Part shown: one piece after another, positions 56,024 through 64,000 of the stretch
Numbering within the stretch: the stretch's first letter is position 1
How the letters are laid out: the number at the start of each line of letters is the position of its first letter
From: Myxococcales bacterium
Lineage (GTDB): Bacteria; Myxococcota; Bradymonadia; UBA7976; UBA1532
Direction of reading: 5' to 3'
Length of the DNA stretch: 64,000 nucleotides
NCBI GenBank assembly: GCA_020633515.1
Contig: JACKDM010000024.1
Coordinates: forward strand, 1 to 64,000
Made by a program: the position numbers and the translations under genes
Notes under the pieces: generated by a model
What the model saw: the letters and a program-made list of their open reading frames with translations, nothing else
The model's database searches: none
Told to the model about the DNA's origin: nothing

Positions 56024-57799
56024 TCAGTTCCCGAGCGTCTGCACCCGGGTCTTGCCGTCGCCGTCGCTCGCCCGCCCCTGGGTGTCGCGCCCGAGCACCG
56101 GCACCCGCGGGTTGCCGCCGCGATCCTTCGGCGGATCGGGGACCTTGTCGAGCGTGATCGGGCCCTTGGGCTTCTCGACCGGCGGCTTGGGCGCCTCGAC
56201 CGGCGGCGGGGGCGCCTCGACCGGGGGCTTGGGCGCCTCGACCGGCGGCTTGGGGATCGCCGCGAGCGTGAAGCTGCGCGCGACCCGCCGCGACTCCTCG
56301 CCGGTGAGGGCGAGGTTCCACGTCTCGGGCTCGTGCCCGTCGAGGCGGATGCGGAGCTGATGGCGCCCCGAGACGAGGCGGGTGTGCAGCGGGGTCTGCC
56401 CGATCGGGCGGCCCTGCCAGGTGACCTGCGCGCCGGGCGGGTCGCTGAAGATCGAGACGCGGTGGTAGACCGGCCCGTCGCCGCCGCCGGCGTCGGGCTC
56501 GTCGTCCTGCTCGGCGACGGCGGCGTCGGGCGCGGCCGGCGGCGCGGCGGCGGCGGCGTCGGGAACGACCGGCGCGCGGGCGGCGACGGCGGCGTCGGGT
56601 CTCGGCGTCGGGATCGCGGGCGGCGTCGCCGGCGGCTGCGCGGCGCGCGCGCTCGCCGATTCGGCCGGCGGCGTCGTCACCACCGGCTCGGGCTCCCGGC
56701 GGATGACCGCGAGCGCGACGACCGCGAGCGCGAGGATCACGAGCGCCGCATACAAGAAGCCGTTGCCCCGCCGCGGCGTCGTCGCCGGGCGCGGCGGCTC
56801 GAGCGACCAGCCGTGGCTCGACGAGGGCATCGACGGCTCGTCGGGCTCGGCGGGCAGCCCCATCTGGTTGCGCACCTGCCGCAGCGCCATCCGCATCTCG
56901 GCGGCGCTCGCGAAGCGCTCGTCGGGCGACTTGGCGAGCGCGCGCATCACCACCGCCTCGAGCGCCGGCGGGCAGCCGAGATCGGCCTTGACCTCGCGGA
57001 ACGGCGGCGGCGCGGTGTGCAGGTGCATGCGGAAGAGCTCGTGGTGGCTGCCGCTCTGGAACGGCAGCCGCCCGGTGAGCATGCGGTACATCACCACGCC
57101 GAGCGCATAGATGTCGGTCCGGGCGTCGACCTGCCCGAACGCGACCTGCTCGGGCGCCATGTACTGCGGCGTGCCGCAGATCTGGCGCTCCATGGTGATC
57201 TCCTGCTTGTCGACCGGATCGTCGGCGCTGTCGATGTAGCGGGCGATGCCGAAGTCGAGGACCTTGATGAAGTCGCCGCCGTCGCTCTGGTTGATGAGGT
57301 AGAGGTTGCCGGGCTTGATGTCGCGGTGGACGATGTTGCGCCGGTGGGCGTGGTCGAGGGCGCGCAGCACCTGATCGATGATGTGGATCACCCGCGCGGG
57401 CGGCAGGTGGGTGCGGCGCAGGACCCGGTGCAGGGTCTGCCCGTCGAGCAGCTCCATGACCAGGTAGAGGTGACCGTCGTCGGTGGTGCCGTAGTCGTGC
57501 ACGACGGTGATGTTGGGGTGGCTCAGGTTCGACGCGATGCGGGCGCCGCGGGCGAAGCGCTCGGTCGAGGGATCGTCGGCCGGCGGGAGCAGCTTGATGG
57601 CGACCGCGCGCTGGATCGACTGCTGCCACGCGAGCCAGACCGAGCTGTCCATGCCGCCGACGCCGAGCAGCTCGCGCAGCGTGTAGCGCCCGCCGACGAC
57701 CTCACCCGCGAGGTCCTGCACGACCCGGCGGCCATCGTGCGGGCAGCGGGTGCGGCGCTCCTCGAAGCGGGTGCGGCAGTGCGAGCAGATCCAGGTCAA
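56024..57799 (-). CDS. Ser/Thr protein kinase with PEGA domain
   Basis: The protein of 591 residues starts with a short zinc-ribbon-like part (CSHC, then CPHDG). The kinase domain at residues 39-310 has the glycine loop GVGGMDSSVW, Lys69 in VAIKLL, the catalytic HRDIKPGN (Asp160), DFG (Asp182) and GTPQYMAPEQ. The Glu that should pair with the Lys reads Gly (residue 85 in FARGARIA). A membrane helix follows (about 365-385), and after a long Pro/Ala linker a PEGA domain (SIFSDPPGAQVTWQGRPIG) in the periplasm. The TTG at 57799 with CGAGG five bases upstream is the likely start; a promoter is at 57854-57883. Confidence 0.9.
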   Translation of the reverse strand: MTWICSHCRTRFEERRTRCPHDGRRVVQDLAGEVVGGRYTLRELLGVGGMDSSVWLAWQQSIQRAVAIKLLPPADDPSTERFARGARIASNLSHPNITVVHDYGTTDDGHLYLVMELLDGQTLHRVLRRTHLPPARVIHIIDQVLRALDHAHRRNIVHRDIKPGNLYLINQSDGGDFIKVLDFGIARYIDSADDPVDKQEITMERQICGTPQYMAPEQVAFGQVDARTDIYALGVVMYRMLTGRLPFQSGSHHELFRMHLHTAPPPFREVKADLGCPPALEAVVMRALAKSPDERFASAAEMRMALRQVRNQMGLPAEPDEPSMPSSSHGWSLEPPRPATTPRRGNGFLYAALVILALAVVALAVIRREPEPVVTTPPAESASARAAQPPATPPAIPTPRPDAAVAARAPVVPDAAAAAPPAAPDAAVAEQDDEPDAGGGDGPVYHRVSIFSDPPGAQVTWQGRPIGQTPLHTRLVSGRHQLRIRLDGHEPETWNLALTGEESRRVARSFTLAAIPKPPVEAPKPPVEAPPPPVEAPKPPVEKPKGPITLDKVPDPPKDRGGNPRVPVLGRDTQGRASDGDGKTRVQTLGN

Positions 57800-58389
57800 G
57801 AGAACCTCGGCGGGTGCGGGCGCCCGGCAGAGCACGCACGGGGCGACTCGGGCAGGTTAGACGGCTCCCCGAGGAGTCGTCAAGCACGCGTCCGGGGCCG
57901 CTCGGAGGCCGCCCCGGGTCGCTCGCCGCGTGCTGACGCGCCCCCGGCCGCCGGGCGCGCTCACCGAGCGCGCAGGGGAGCGGGTGCTGACAGCGGCGCC
58001 CCGTCGCCGCCCGCGATCGCGACGGCGGCGACCGGCGTCGGCGACCCGAGCCGACCACGGGATCCGGCGCCGGCCCGGCGCGATGGCGGGGAGTCTTCAG
58101 GAGCCTCACCCCGGGCCCGCGTGCGACCCTCTCCGCGTCACGGCGAGGAGGCGCGCATGGTCCGCGATCGGTGGTTCGAGGCGTGGGTCGTGGTGTTCCG
58201 GGTCGCGCGGCTGGCCCGGCGGCTGCCTCACAGCGGTGAGCGAGTCGGTTGCGCCCCCAAGCGCGACGGACGCGGCCCCGCTGGCAAGGCCGAGACCCGC
58301 AGACGATGCCGGGTATCGGCGAGGGTCGAGGACGCAGCCAGCGGGATCGCGGACAAGCGCGACGGGCTCAACGGGCTCGATCACCGCTG
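57800..58389. other. 590-bp gap upstream of the PEGA kinase
   Basis: The left end holds the kinase leader and promoter. An inverted repeat CGCGCCC-N9-GGGCGCG lies at 57937-57959. A small frame at 58157 begins with MVRDRWFEAWVVVFRVARLA, preceded by an ideal GAGGAGG, but it then loses protein-like character and runs antisense into the next gene; it may be a relic of a four-helix-bundle (IVS-type) gene. Nothing else is recognised. Confidence 0.5.
57854..57883 (-). promoter_or_regulatory. Promoter of the PEGA kinase
   Basis: On the minus strand TTGACG (57883-57878) and TAACCT (57859-57854) are 18 bp apart. The spacer contains a CTCC-TCGG-GGAG dyad. Confidence 0.5.
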
Positions 58390-59648
58390 TCAGGCGAGGG
58401 TGACGCCGGCGGGCGCGAGCGCGGCCTCGAGCGCGGCGCGGTCGAGCGCGCGGGGCGCGACGAGCTTGCCGTCGAGGGCCGCCGCGCCCGAGACGCGGCC
58501 GGCGAACGGGTAGAGCCGGCAGCCGGGGGGCAGGCCGCGCTCGACCGCCGCCGCGTCGAGCGCGGACGCCGCGTGATACCGCCACGTCCGCGCCGGGCCG
58601 CGGCCGAGGACGGCGAGCGCGCCGAAGCGGGGCACCTCGGCGTCGCCGACGACGCGGAACGAGAGCGGGCGCGGGTCCCACAGGATCACGTCGTCGTAGT
58701 CGGCGGGCAGCGCGAGCGCGCTCGGGCTGACGATCCGGCCGTGGCACGGGCTCGAAGGCTCGACCCACAGCGCCTCGCCCGCCGGCGTGTCGTCCTGTGC
58801 CGACGCCCCGTCGCGCGCCGTGCCGACCTGCGCCGAGGCGGGCGCGGCCGGTGTGCCATCCTGTGCCGCGTTGTCGGCCGCGGGCGCACCCCGGTCCAGA
58901 TGGAGCGGCGTCGTGCGCCACAGCACCACCTCGACCGCCGGCAGCCCCTCGACCCGCGGCGGCCCCCGCCGTCGCGCCCGGCGGCGAGGTGGTCGAGCGC
59001 CGCCCAGTCGGCGACCGCGCCCGGATCGGCGAGCGCGGTCGCGCAGACGGCGGCGGTCCAGCGGGCGGGCTTGTCGTCGGGTCGGTGGCGCAGCGCCTCG
59101 CGCGCCGCGCCGAGCCCCTGCACGAAGCGGCGCCGCTGCTGGTGGAAGCGCGCCAGATCGGCCCAGCCGCGCGCGTCCTCGGGGTCGGCGCTCAGCGCGA
59201 CCTCGAACGCGGCGAGCGCCTTGTCGTCGTGGCGCGGCCCGCTGCGGGCGAGCGCGCGGGCGAGCGCGAGGTGCAGCGGCGCGACGAACCGATCGACCGC
59301 GCCGCCGCCGTCGATGCAGCGGGCCACGAAGTCGGCGCCGAGCGCGGCGAGCGGGTCGCGGGTCTCGGTCGCGGGCCACGGATCGGCCCAGCGGGTCGCG
59401 GCCGCGGCGCAGCGCAGCGCGACGACCGGGTGCCGCGGCCAGGCGGCGCTGAGGCGGCGGAGCTGGCGGGCGAGGACCCGGGCGTCACCGACCGCGCCGA
59501 GCAGCGCCGCCCACAGCAGCGCGAGGCGCTCGTGGGTCTCGACGGCGGCCTCGTGCGCCTCGACGCGCGCCGCGGCGGCGACGGCGTCGCCGGCTTCGAG
59601 GAGGGCTTCGGCCTCGGCGACGGCGGCGTCGAGGGCGGGATCGGTCAT
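58390..59648 (-). pseudogene. TPR-type protein gene with an apparent frameshift
   Basis: The gene starts at ATG 59648 and reads as a normal helical protein to about residue 225 (ADPGAVADWAALDHLAAGRD). It then loses sense. The sense continues in another frame, as PRVEGLPAVEVVLWRTTPLH to a stop at 58390, ending with a domain that holds SSPCHGRIVSPSALALPADY. The shift lies in a GC-run at about 58960-58985 (GGCGGGGGCCGCCGCGGG on the minus strand), so a one-base indel explains it. The two pieces together match the plan of TPR proteins with a conserved SPCHG C-terminal module that occur in related genomes. It may be a recent mutation or a sequencing error in a homopolymer-like run. Confidence 0.72.
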
Positions 59649-59856
59649 GGTCGCTCCTCGCCGGGCGCGCGCAGCCGCTCGTCGGAGAGGCGCTGCGGCC
59701 GGCTCATGGCGGCGCAGGTTAGCGGCTCGCCCCGGCCGACGCCACCGACCGGCTGCCGCTCGTCGCCGCGCTCACCGGCCGCCCGGCGGCGGATCGGCGC
59801 GGCGTCGTCGGCCGCTGCGCGCCGCCCGCCTCGCGCCGACCCGCCGGCGCGGGCGC

Positions 59857-60867
59857 TCACGGCAGCTCCGCCTCGACCGGCGCGAACAGCGCCCCGGCGA
59901 GCGCCCGCCGCAGCGCGCGCTGCCCGCGCAGCGCCTCGCGCACGGCGGTCGCCATCTCGAGGTGCACGAACCACCCGTAGGCGTGCCGCGCGACCACCCG
60001 CGCCTGCGCGTTCGTCGTGCCGCCGAGGTGCTCGACGTCCCGGTGATACACCCGCACCCCCGCGCCGAGCGCCGCCTCGACCCGCTCGGCGAGCGCCACG
60101 AGCCGCAGGCTCGGCGCCCGCGCGAGCCCCTCGCTCACGATCGCGCGGGTCCCCGCCGGGACCCCGGCCGCGTCGAAGCCATGGAGCTGCACCACCGTCG
60201 CCCGCCCGAGCGCCGCGAGGGTCCGATCGGTGACGCGGCTGAAGAGGTGCTCCGGCCGGTGGCAGACATCGGCCGGGCTCTCCGCCGTCGGCGGCCCCCG
60301 CTGGTAGCGCTGCACCGTGTTGAGCATCAGCGCCCGCGGGTGCGGCCCCTCGCGCTCGAACGTCATCGCCGCCGCGATCCGCCCGGTGTGCAGGTCGAAG
60401 TAGGCGTGCGGCGCCTGCAACACCACCTCGGCCCCCCCGACCGGCCCCACCCGGAACACGTAGGCCCCCGTGCCCCGCTCGCGCCCCGCCGCCTCGCGCA
60501 GCACGACGAAGGTCGCGCCCTCGACCACCCACCGCTCCACCGCCAGCGCCGCCATCGCCGCGACCGGCGCCAGATCGTGCACCTGCGCCTCACCGCGCCG
60601 CGCCCGCTCCACGATCACCGGCACGAGCGCCTCGACGGCCGCGCGCTCGATCACCGTCGTCGGGCGCAGGTGCGCGGTGCGCCCCGGCTGCATCAGCGCG
60701 CGCCGCGCCTCGGCCGCGGTCATCGGTGCGGTCATCGGTGCGGTCATCGGTGCGGTCACGGCCTCCTCCGGCGCCGCCGTCGCTCGGGCGGCGAGCGCGG
60801 CGAGCGCGGCGAGCGCGGCGAGCGCGGCGAGCGGCGTCACGGCGGTGATCGGGATCTTCCAGGTCAT
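59857..60867 (-). CDS. Secreted poly-gamma-glutamate hydrolase / N-formylglutamate amidohydrolase-like protein
   Basis: The 336-residue protein has a strong signal peptide (LAALAALAALAALAARATA). The mature part shows the layout of the zinc amidohydrolase family that includes poly-gamma-glutamate hydrolases: VVLQAPHAYFDLHTGRIA with a metal-type His, NTVQRYQ, a His-rich DVCHRPEHLFSRV, VVQLHGFD, and a final VHLEMATAVREAL with a catalytic-type Glu. It probably trims gamma-glutamyl or peptide polymers outside the cell. The ATG at 60867 follows GAGGCGGAG; the open frame further upstream has no support. Three short MTAP repeats follow the signal peptide. Confidence 0.6.
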   Translation of the reverse strand: MTWKIPITAVTPLAALAALAALAALAARATAAPEEAVTAPMTAPMTAPMTAAEARRALMQPGRTAHLRPTTVIERAAVEALVPVIVERARRGEAQVHDLAPVAAMAALAVERWVVEGATFVVLREAAGRERGTGAYVFRVGPVGGAEVVLQAPHAYFDLHTGRIAAAMTFEREGPHPRALMLNTVQRYQRGPPTAESPADVCHRPEHLFSRVTDRTLAALGRATVVQLHGFDAAGVPAGTRAIVSEGLARAPSLRLVALAERVEAALGAGVRVYHRDVEHLGGTTNAQARVVARHAYGWFVHLEMATAVREALRGQRALRRALAGALFAPVEAELP

Positions 60868-61075
60868 CGCTCCGCCTCGTCGCGTCCCTCTGCTGTATGG
60901 AAGCCCGCCCGCCCGGCGTGGTCGCTCCCGAGGCGACGCGCGCCGGCTCGACCGCCCGCTCGCCTCGCGTGTCATCGACTGGAATAGAGCAGCGCGGGCC
61001 CATCATCCTCTCAAAACCTACACTGTCCCCAGGTGCCGCAGTTCAGCGCACCTCAAACCAGGGAGGACCCCCGCG

Positions 61076-62344
61076 ATGCCCCGCACCACCACCACCCCGC
61101 CCGCCGCGCTCCTCGCCGCGCTCCTCGCCGCGCTCCTCGCCGCGCTCCTCGCCGCGCCCCTCGCCGGCTGCGAAGCCAACCCGTCCGGCGACGCCGACGC
61201 CGCGCCCACCCCCGACGCCGGCGCCGCCCCCGACGCCGAACCCACCCCCGACGCCGCGATCTGCCGCGCCGGCCCCGCCCGCGTCGACCTCCTCATCGTC
61301 ATCGACGACTCCGGCTCCATGTGCGAGGAGCAGGCCGAGCTCGCCGACGCGCTGCGCGGCGTCAGCGAGCTCCTCGCCGCCGCCGAGCGCGACTACCGCG
61401 TCGCCGTCGTCACCACCGACATGAACGCCAACAACCCCGACCGCGGCCGCTTCGTCGCCGACCCCACGCTCCCCGTGCCCTCGCTCAACTGCATCGACGG
61501 CGCCACCGGCGAGCCCCACGTCCCCGACACCGCCGACTGCCAGGCCCTCCTCGCCGCCGGCCAGCTCGCGCCCGTGCTCGACCCCACCGGCCTCGACGCC
61601 GAGGTCGTCGCCGCCCGCCTCCGCTGCATGGTCACCGTCGGCACCCAGGGTGACGGCTTCGAGCAGGGCCTCGCCGCCGCCCGCCTCGCGCTCACCTGCG
61701 ACGGCCCCAACGCCGACGCGCTCGCCACCTGCTGCGCCGACCCCCTCGCCTGCGACCGCCCCTTCCTCCGCCCCGACGCCGCGCTCGCGCTCCTCATCGT
61801 CGCCGACGAAGACGACTGCTCCGACGCCGCCGACGCCGATCCGGCGCCCGTCATGTGCGACTACGAGTCGGTCCCCGGCACCTGCACCATCCCCCGCACC
61901 GGCAACAGCTTCTGCTCGTGGTACGCCGACCAGCTCACCCCCCCCGCCGACATCGCCGCCGCCCTCCGCGCCGCCCACCCCGGCGCCCCCGCCTACGCCG
62001 CCGCCACCCTCGTCGGCCCCGCCTTCGCCCCCATCGACGGCAACCCCGTCCGCTTCGTCGAAGGCGCCCCCGCCGCCGGCTGCGAACCCGGCCCCGACGG
62101 CCGCTTCCCCGTCAACGCCGCCTGCTGCCCCGATGGCGCCTGCGCCGCCGAGGTCCAGCCCGTCTGCGAAAGCGCTCGCGGCCTCGCCTACCCGGGCGAC
62201 CGCTACCGCGCCTTCGCCGCCGCGTTCGGCCCCGTGCCCTGCGCCGAGCCCGGCTGCGGCTCCATCTGCGACGAAGACCCCATCGGCCCCATCGAGCGCC
62301 TGATCACCACCGCCGAGGCCGCGCTCCCGCCCCCCTGCGACTGA
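61076..62344 (+). CDS. VWA-like domain lipoprotein
   Basis: The 422-residue protein has a lipoprotein signal built from repeated LLAA units (AALLAAPLAGC), then an Asp/Pro/Ala linker. Residues about 67-110 form the start of a von Willebrand factor A-like fold with the metal (MIDAS) motif IVIDDSGSM and a following TTDMN. The remainder is rich in cysteines (more than fifteen), with DEDDCSD and an NSFCSWYADQL segment that recur in myxobacterial VWA lipoproteins. It likely binds a ligand at the cell surface in a metal-dependent way. GGGAGGA lies eight bases before the ATG. Confidence 0.8.
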   Translation: MPRTTTTPPAALLAALLAALLAALLAAPLAGCEANPSGDADAAPTPDAGAAPDAEPTPDAAICRAGPARVDLLIVIDDSGSMCEEQAELADALRGVSELLAAAERDYRVAVVTTDMNANNPDRGRFVADPTLPVPSLNCIDGATGEPHVPDTADCQALLAAGQLAPVLDPTGLDAEVVAARLRCMVTVGTQGDGFEQGLAAARLALTCDGPNADALATCCADPLACDRPFLRPDAALALLIVADEDDCSDAADADPAPVMCDYESVPGTCTIPRTGNSFCSWYADQLTPPADIAAALRAAHPGAPAYAAATLVGPAFAPIDGNPVRFVEGAPAAGCEPGPDGRFPVNAACCPDGACAAEVQPVCESARGLAYPGDRYRAFAAAFGPVPCAEPGCGSICDEDPIGPIERLITTAEAALPPPCD

Positions 62345-62358
62345 TCGCGCGCTCACCA

Positions 62359-62388
62359 TCGACACCGCCGCGCGGCGCCGGCTACCGT
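62359..62388 (+). promoter_or_regulatory. Promoter of the acetyltransferase gene; leaderless mRNA suspected
   Basis: TCGACA and TACCGT are 18 bp apart. Transcription would start at or next to the ATG at 62396, and no Shine-Dalgarno sequence precedes that ATG. Confidence 0.4.
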
Positions 62389-62395
62389 CCGCTCC

Positions 62396-63199
62396 ATGCG
62401 CCCCACGTCACCCGCCACCCTCCGCGCCCAGCTCCACGGCCTCGGCGTCCGCCCCGGCCAGACCCTCATCGTGCACACCGCCTACCGCGCGCTCCGCCCG
62501 ATCGAAGGCGGCCCCCTCGCGCTCATCGCCGCCCTCCGCGCCGCCCTCGGCCCCACCGGCACCCTCGTGATGCCCACCATGAGCGCCGGCGACGCCCCCT
62601 ACGACCCCGCGACCACCCCCACCGTCGACATGGGCATCACCGCCGAGCTCTTCCGCCAGCAGCCCGGCGTGCTGCGCAGCGCCCACCCCGGCGCCTCCTT
62701 CGCCGCAATCGGCCCCCACGCCGCCGCCATCTGCCGCCCCCAGCCCCTCGCGCCCCCGCACGGCCCCGAGAGCCCCGTCGGCTACGCCCACGCCCTCGAC
62801 GCCCACGTCCTCCTCCTCGGCGTCGGCCACGACGCCAACACCACCCTCCACCTCGCCGAAGCCCTCGCCGGCGTGCCCTACCAGACCCGCCACCCCTGCG
62901 TCGTCGAGCGCGACGGCCGCCACGAGACCGTCGAGATCCCCGAGCCCGACCACTGCTGCCGCGGCTTCACCCGGCTCGACCCCTGGCTCCGCGCCCGCGC
63001 CCTGCAACACGAAGGGCCCCTCGCCCACGGCCACGCCCGCCTCGCCCGCTCCCGCGACATCGTCGCCGTCGCGCTCGAACACCTCACCCGCGACCCCCTC
63101 GTCTTCCTCTGCCCCCCCACCACCTGCGAAGAGTGCGACCTCGCCCGCGCCAGCGTGCCCGGGCAGCCGGTCAGAGCCAGGGGGCCAGCGCCGCGGTGA
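62396..63199 (+). CDS. AAC(3)-family N-acetyltransferase (YokD-like)
   Basis: The 267-residue protein matches the aminoglycoside N(3)-acetyltransferase family: LIVHTAYRALRPIEGGP near the start, GTLVMPTM, the acetyl-CoA/active-site motif SAHPGASFAAIG, HGPESPVG, LLLGVGHDANTTLHLAE and a final cysteine-containing CEECD. Chromosomal members of soil bacteria often act on unknown amines and need not confer resistance, so its substrate is open. The last 29 bases overlap, on opposite strands, the end of the DUF5682 gene. Confidence 0.9.
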   Translation: MRPTSPATLRAQLHGLGVRPGQTLIVHTAYRALRPIEGGPLALIAALRAALGPTGTLVMPTMSAGDAPYDPATTPTVDMGITAELFRQQPGVLRSAHPGASFAAIGPHAAAICRPQPLAPPHGPESPVGYAHALDAHVLLLGVGHDANTTLHLAEALAGVPYQTRHPCVVERDGRHETVEIPEPDHCCRGFTRLDPWLRARALQHEGPLAHGHARLARSRDIVAVALEHLTRDPLVFLCPPTTCEECDLARASVPGQPVRARGPAPR

Positions 63200-64000
63200 C
63201 GCGGGCGTCGAGGGCGGCGGCGACGCGGGCGAGGGCCGGGGGCACCGGCGCGTCGGGCGGAGGCTGCGCGCGGAGGCCGAGCTCGGCGGCGACCCGGGTC
63301 GAGATGCGGTCGAGCTCGCTCGGGATGAAGCGGGTGAAGGCGCGGCGCAGGTCGGGCAGCAGCACCTTGAACGTCTCCCAGTCGAGCGCCGCGACCGCCT
63401 CGTCGACCGCGCGCAGCAGCCGCGGGCTGCGCAGGAAGACGCTCCGGCTCGCCTGGAAGAGCCCGTCGAGGAAGGCCCCGGCGTGGGGCAGGCGCGCTTC
63501 GGCGCCGCGCAGGTAGCCGGTCAGCGCGGCGGCGACGCGGCGCTCGCGGGCGGCGCCGAAGCCATACAACAGACCGAACGCCGCGCCGCGCAGCGCGGGG
63601 GCGCCGTCGTCGTCGGTGGCGATCCGATCGAGCGCCTCGATGAGCAGCGCGCGGTCGAACGCGGCGGCGTCGAAGGTCACCGCGATCCGGCAGAGGGTCA
63701 GGAGGCGGTCGAGGATGGGGGGCAGCGCGTCGGCGTCGACGTTCGCCACGGCCGCGAGGACTTGTACCGCCTTGAGGTAGACCGCGCCGATGGTCGCGAT
63801 GAGGCGCGCGAGCCCATGCGTCGCGAGCGCGCCGCGGTAGGCGTGCAGCACGACGAAGTGGTCGAGCGCGTCGACGAGGTGGGTGAAGCGCGCGTCGGTC
63901 TCGATCGCGGCGTCCACCGCGTCGAGGACGTCGTCGAAGGCGTCGTTGAGCCGCATCTGCGCGCAGCGCAGCAGGAGCGCGGTGCTCGCGGCGGCGTCGT
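63171..64000 (-). CDS. DUF5682-family protein, C-terminal part (5' partial)
   Basis: The frame runs open to the right edge of the window without a stop, so at least 276 residues of the C-terminus are present and the start lies outside. The sequence is helical; the stretch GAFLDGLFQASRSVFLRSPRLLRAVDEAVAAL (in part) and LLPDLRRAFTRFIPSELDRI agree with the C-terminal end of DUF5682 proteins as I remember them. These are usually encoded with a MoxR AAA ATPase and VWA proteins in ternary systems proposed to act in stress or conflict. An internal ATG at 63956 is not the true start. Confidence 0.65.
   Translation of the reverse strand, partial: DAAASTALLLRCAQMRLNDAFDDVLDAVDAAIETDARFTHLVDALDHFVVLHAYRGALATHGLARLIATIGAVYLKAVQVLAAVANVDADALPPILDRLLTLCRIAVTFDAAAFDRALLIEALDRIATDDDGAPALRGAAFGLLYGFGAARERRVAAALTGYLRGAEARLPHAGAFLDGLFQASRSVFLRSPRLLRAVDEAVAALDWETFKVLLPDLRRAFTRFIPSELDRISTRVAAELGLRAQPPPDAPVPPALARVAAALDARVTAALAPWL

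Overview
The window is one stretch of very GC-rich bacterial chromosome, read as chromosome of a member of the Myxococcota (Polyangia-like). This rests on the content: an AgmX/PglI-type gliding-motility C-terminal domain, two soluble-start Hanks-type Ser/Thr kinases (one with a PEGA domain), FHA and cyclic-nucleotide effectors, and many large lipoproteins built from acidic, cysteine-rich, TSP3, IPT/TIG, VCBS or collagen-like repeats. No tRNA, rRNA, CRISPR array, prophage or insertion sequence was recognised. Codon use looks uniform throughout, so most of it reads as native chromosome rather than a recent island.

Layout. 1-9.3 kb: end of a flippase-like membrane protein, a zinc-finger/TPR-like protein, a CHAP-like lipoprotein lacking its catalytic residues, ribA, a lipase-like lipoprotein, hutH-hutI and a WYL-type regulator. 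9.3-20.7 kb (minus strand): a housekeeping block, 20023 pseudoprotease-tilS, ftsH, then folP-cdaA-cdaR-glmM-pdxJ-like-nnr-tsaC. It links folate, c-di-AMP, amino-sugar precursors, cofactor repair and tRNA t6A. An intrinsic terminator separates ftsH from folP. 21-24.9 kb: TonB/AgmX-like protein with a UUCG-loop terminator, a 55-residue small-protein gene with a strong ribosome site, FHA-coiled-coil protein and glutaredoxin. 25-34.3 kb: large HEXXH metalloprotease lipoprotein, double cNMP-binding protein, IPT/VCBS lipoprotein and small lipoprotein.

34.5-42 kb: zinc-ribbon Ser/Thr kinase, Rpn/YhgA-family nuclease convergent with a TPR-CHAT protein and its TPR partner, an O-methyltransferase and a YdjY-like lipoprotein. 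43-56 kb is an envelope region: TSP3-repeat lipoprotein, a tandem family of small paralogues (two copies plus a truncated third), HEAT-like lipoprotein, collagen-like fibre protein with a 597-bp internal duplication, a cysteine-repeat lipoprotein and a TPR protein. 56-64 kb: PEGA-domain kinase, a frameshifted TPR gene, a poly-gamma-glutamate hydrolase-like protein, VWA-like lipoprotein, AAC(3)-family acetyltransferase and the C-terminus of a DUF5682 protein.

Two themes stand out. First, at least four proteins keep an enzyme fold but seem to have lost catalytic residues (CHAP-like, PdxJ-like, trypsin-like, CHAT). Second, many genes have a recognisable promoter of the form TTG-N3, 17-18 bp spacer, TA-N3-T, which allowed several starts to be fixed and suggests two leaderless mRNAs. 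All residue-level statements come from reading the translations by eye against remembered family motifs; no search was run.
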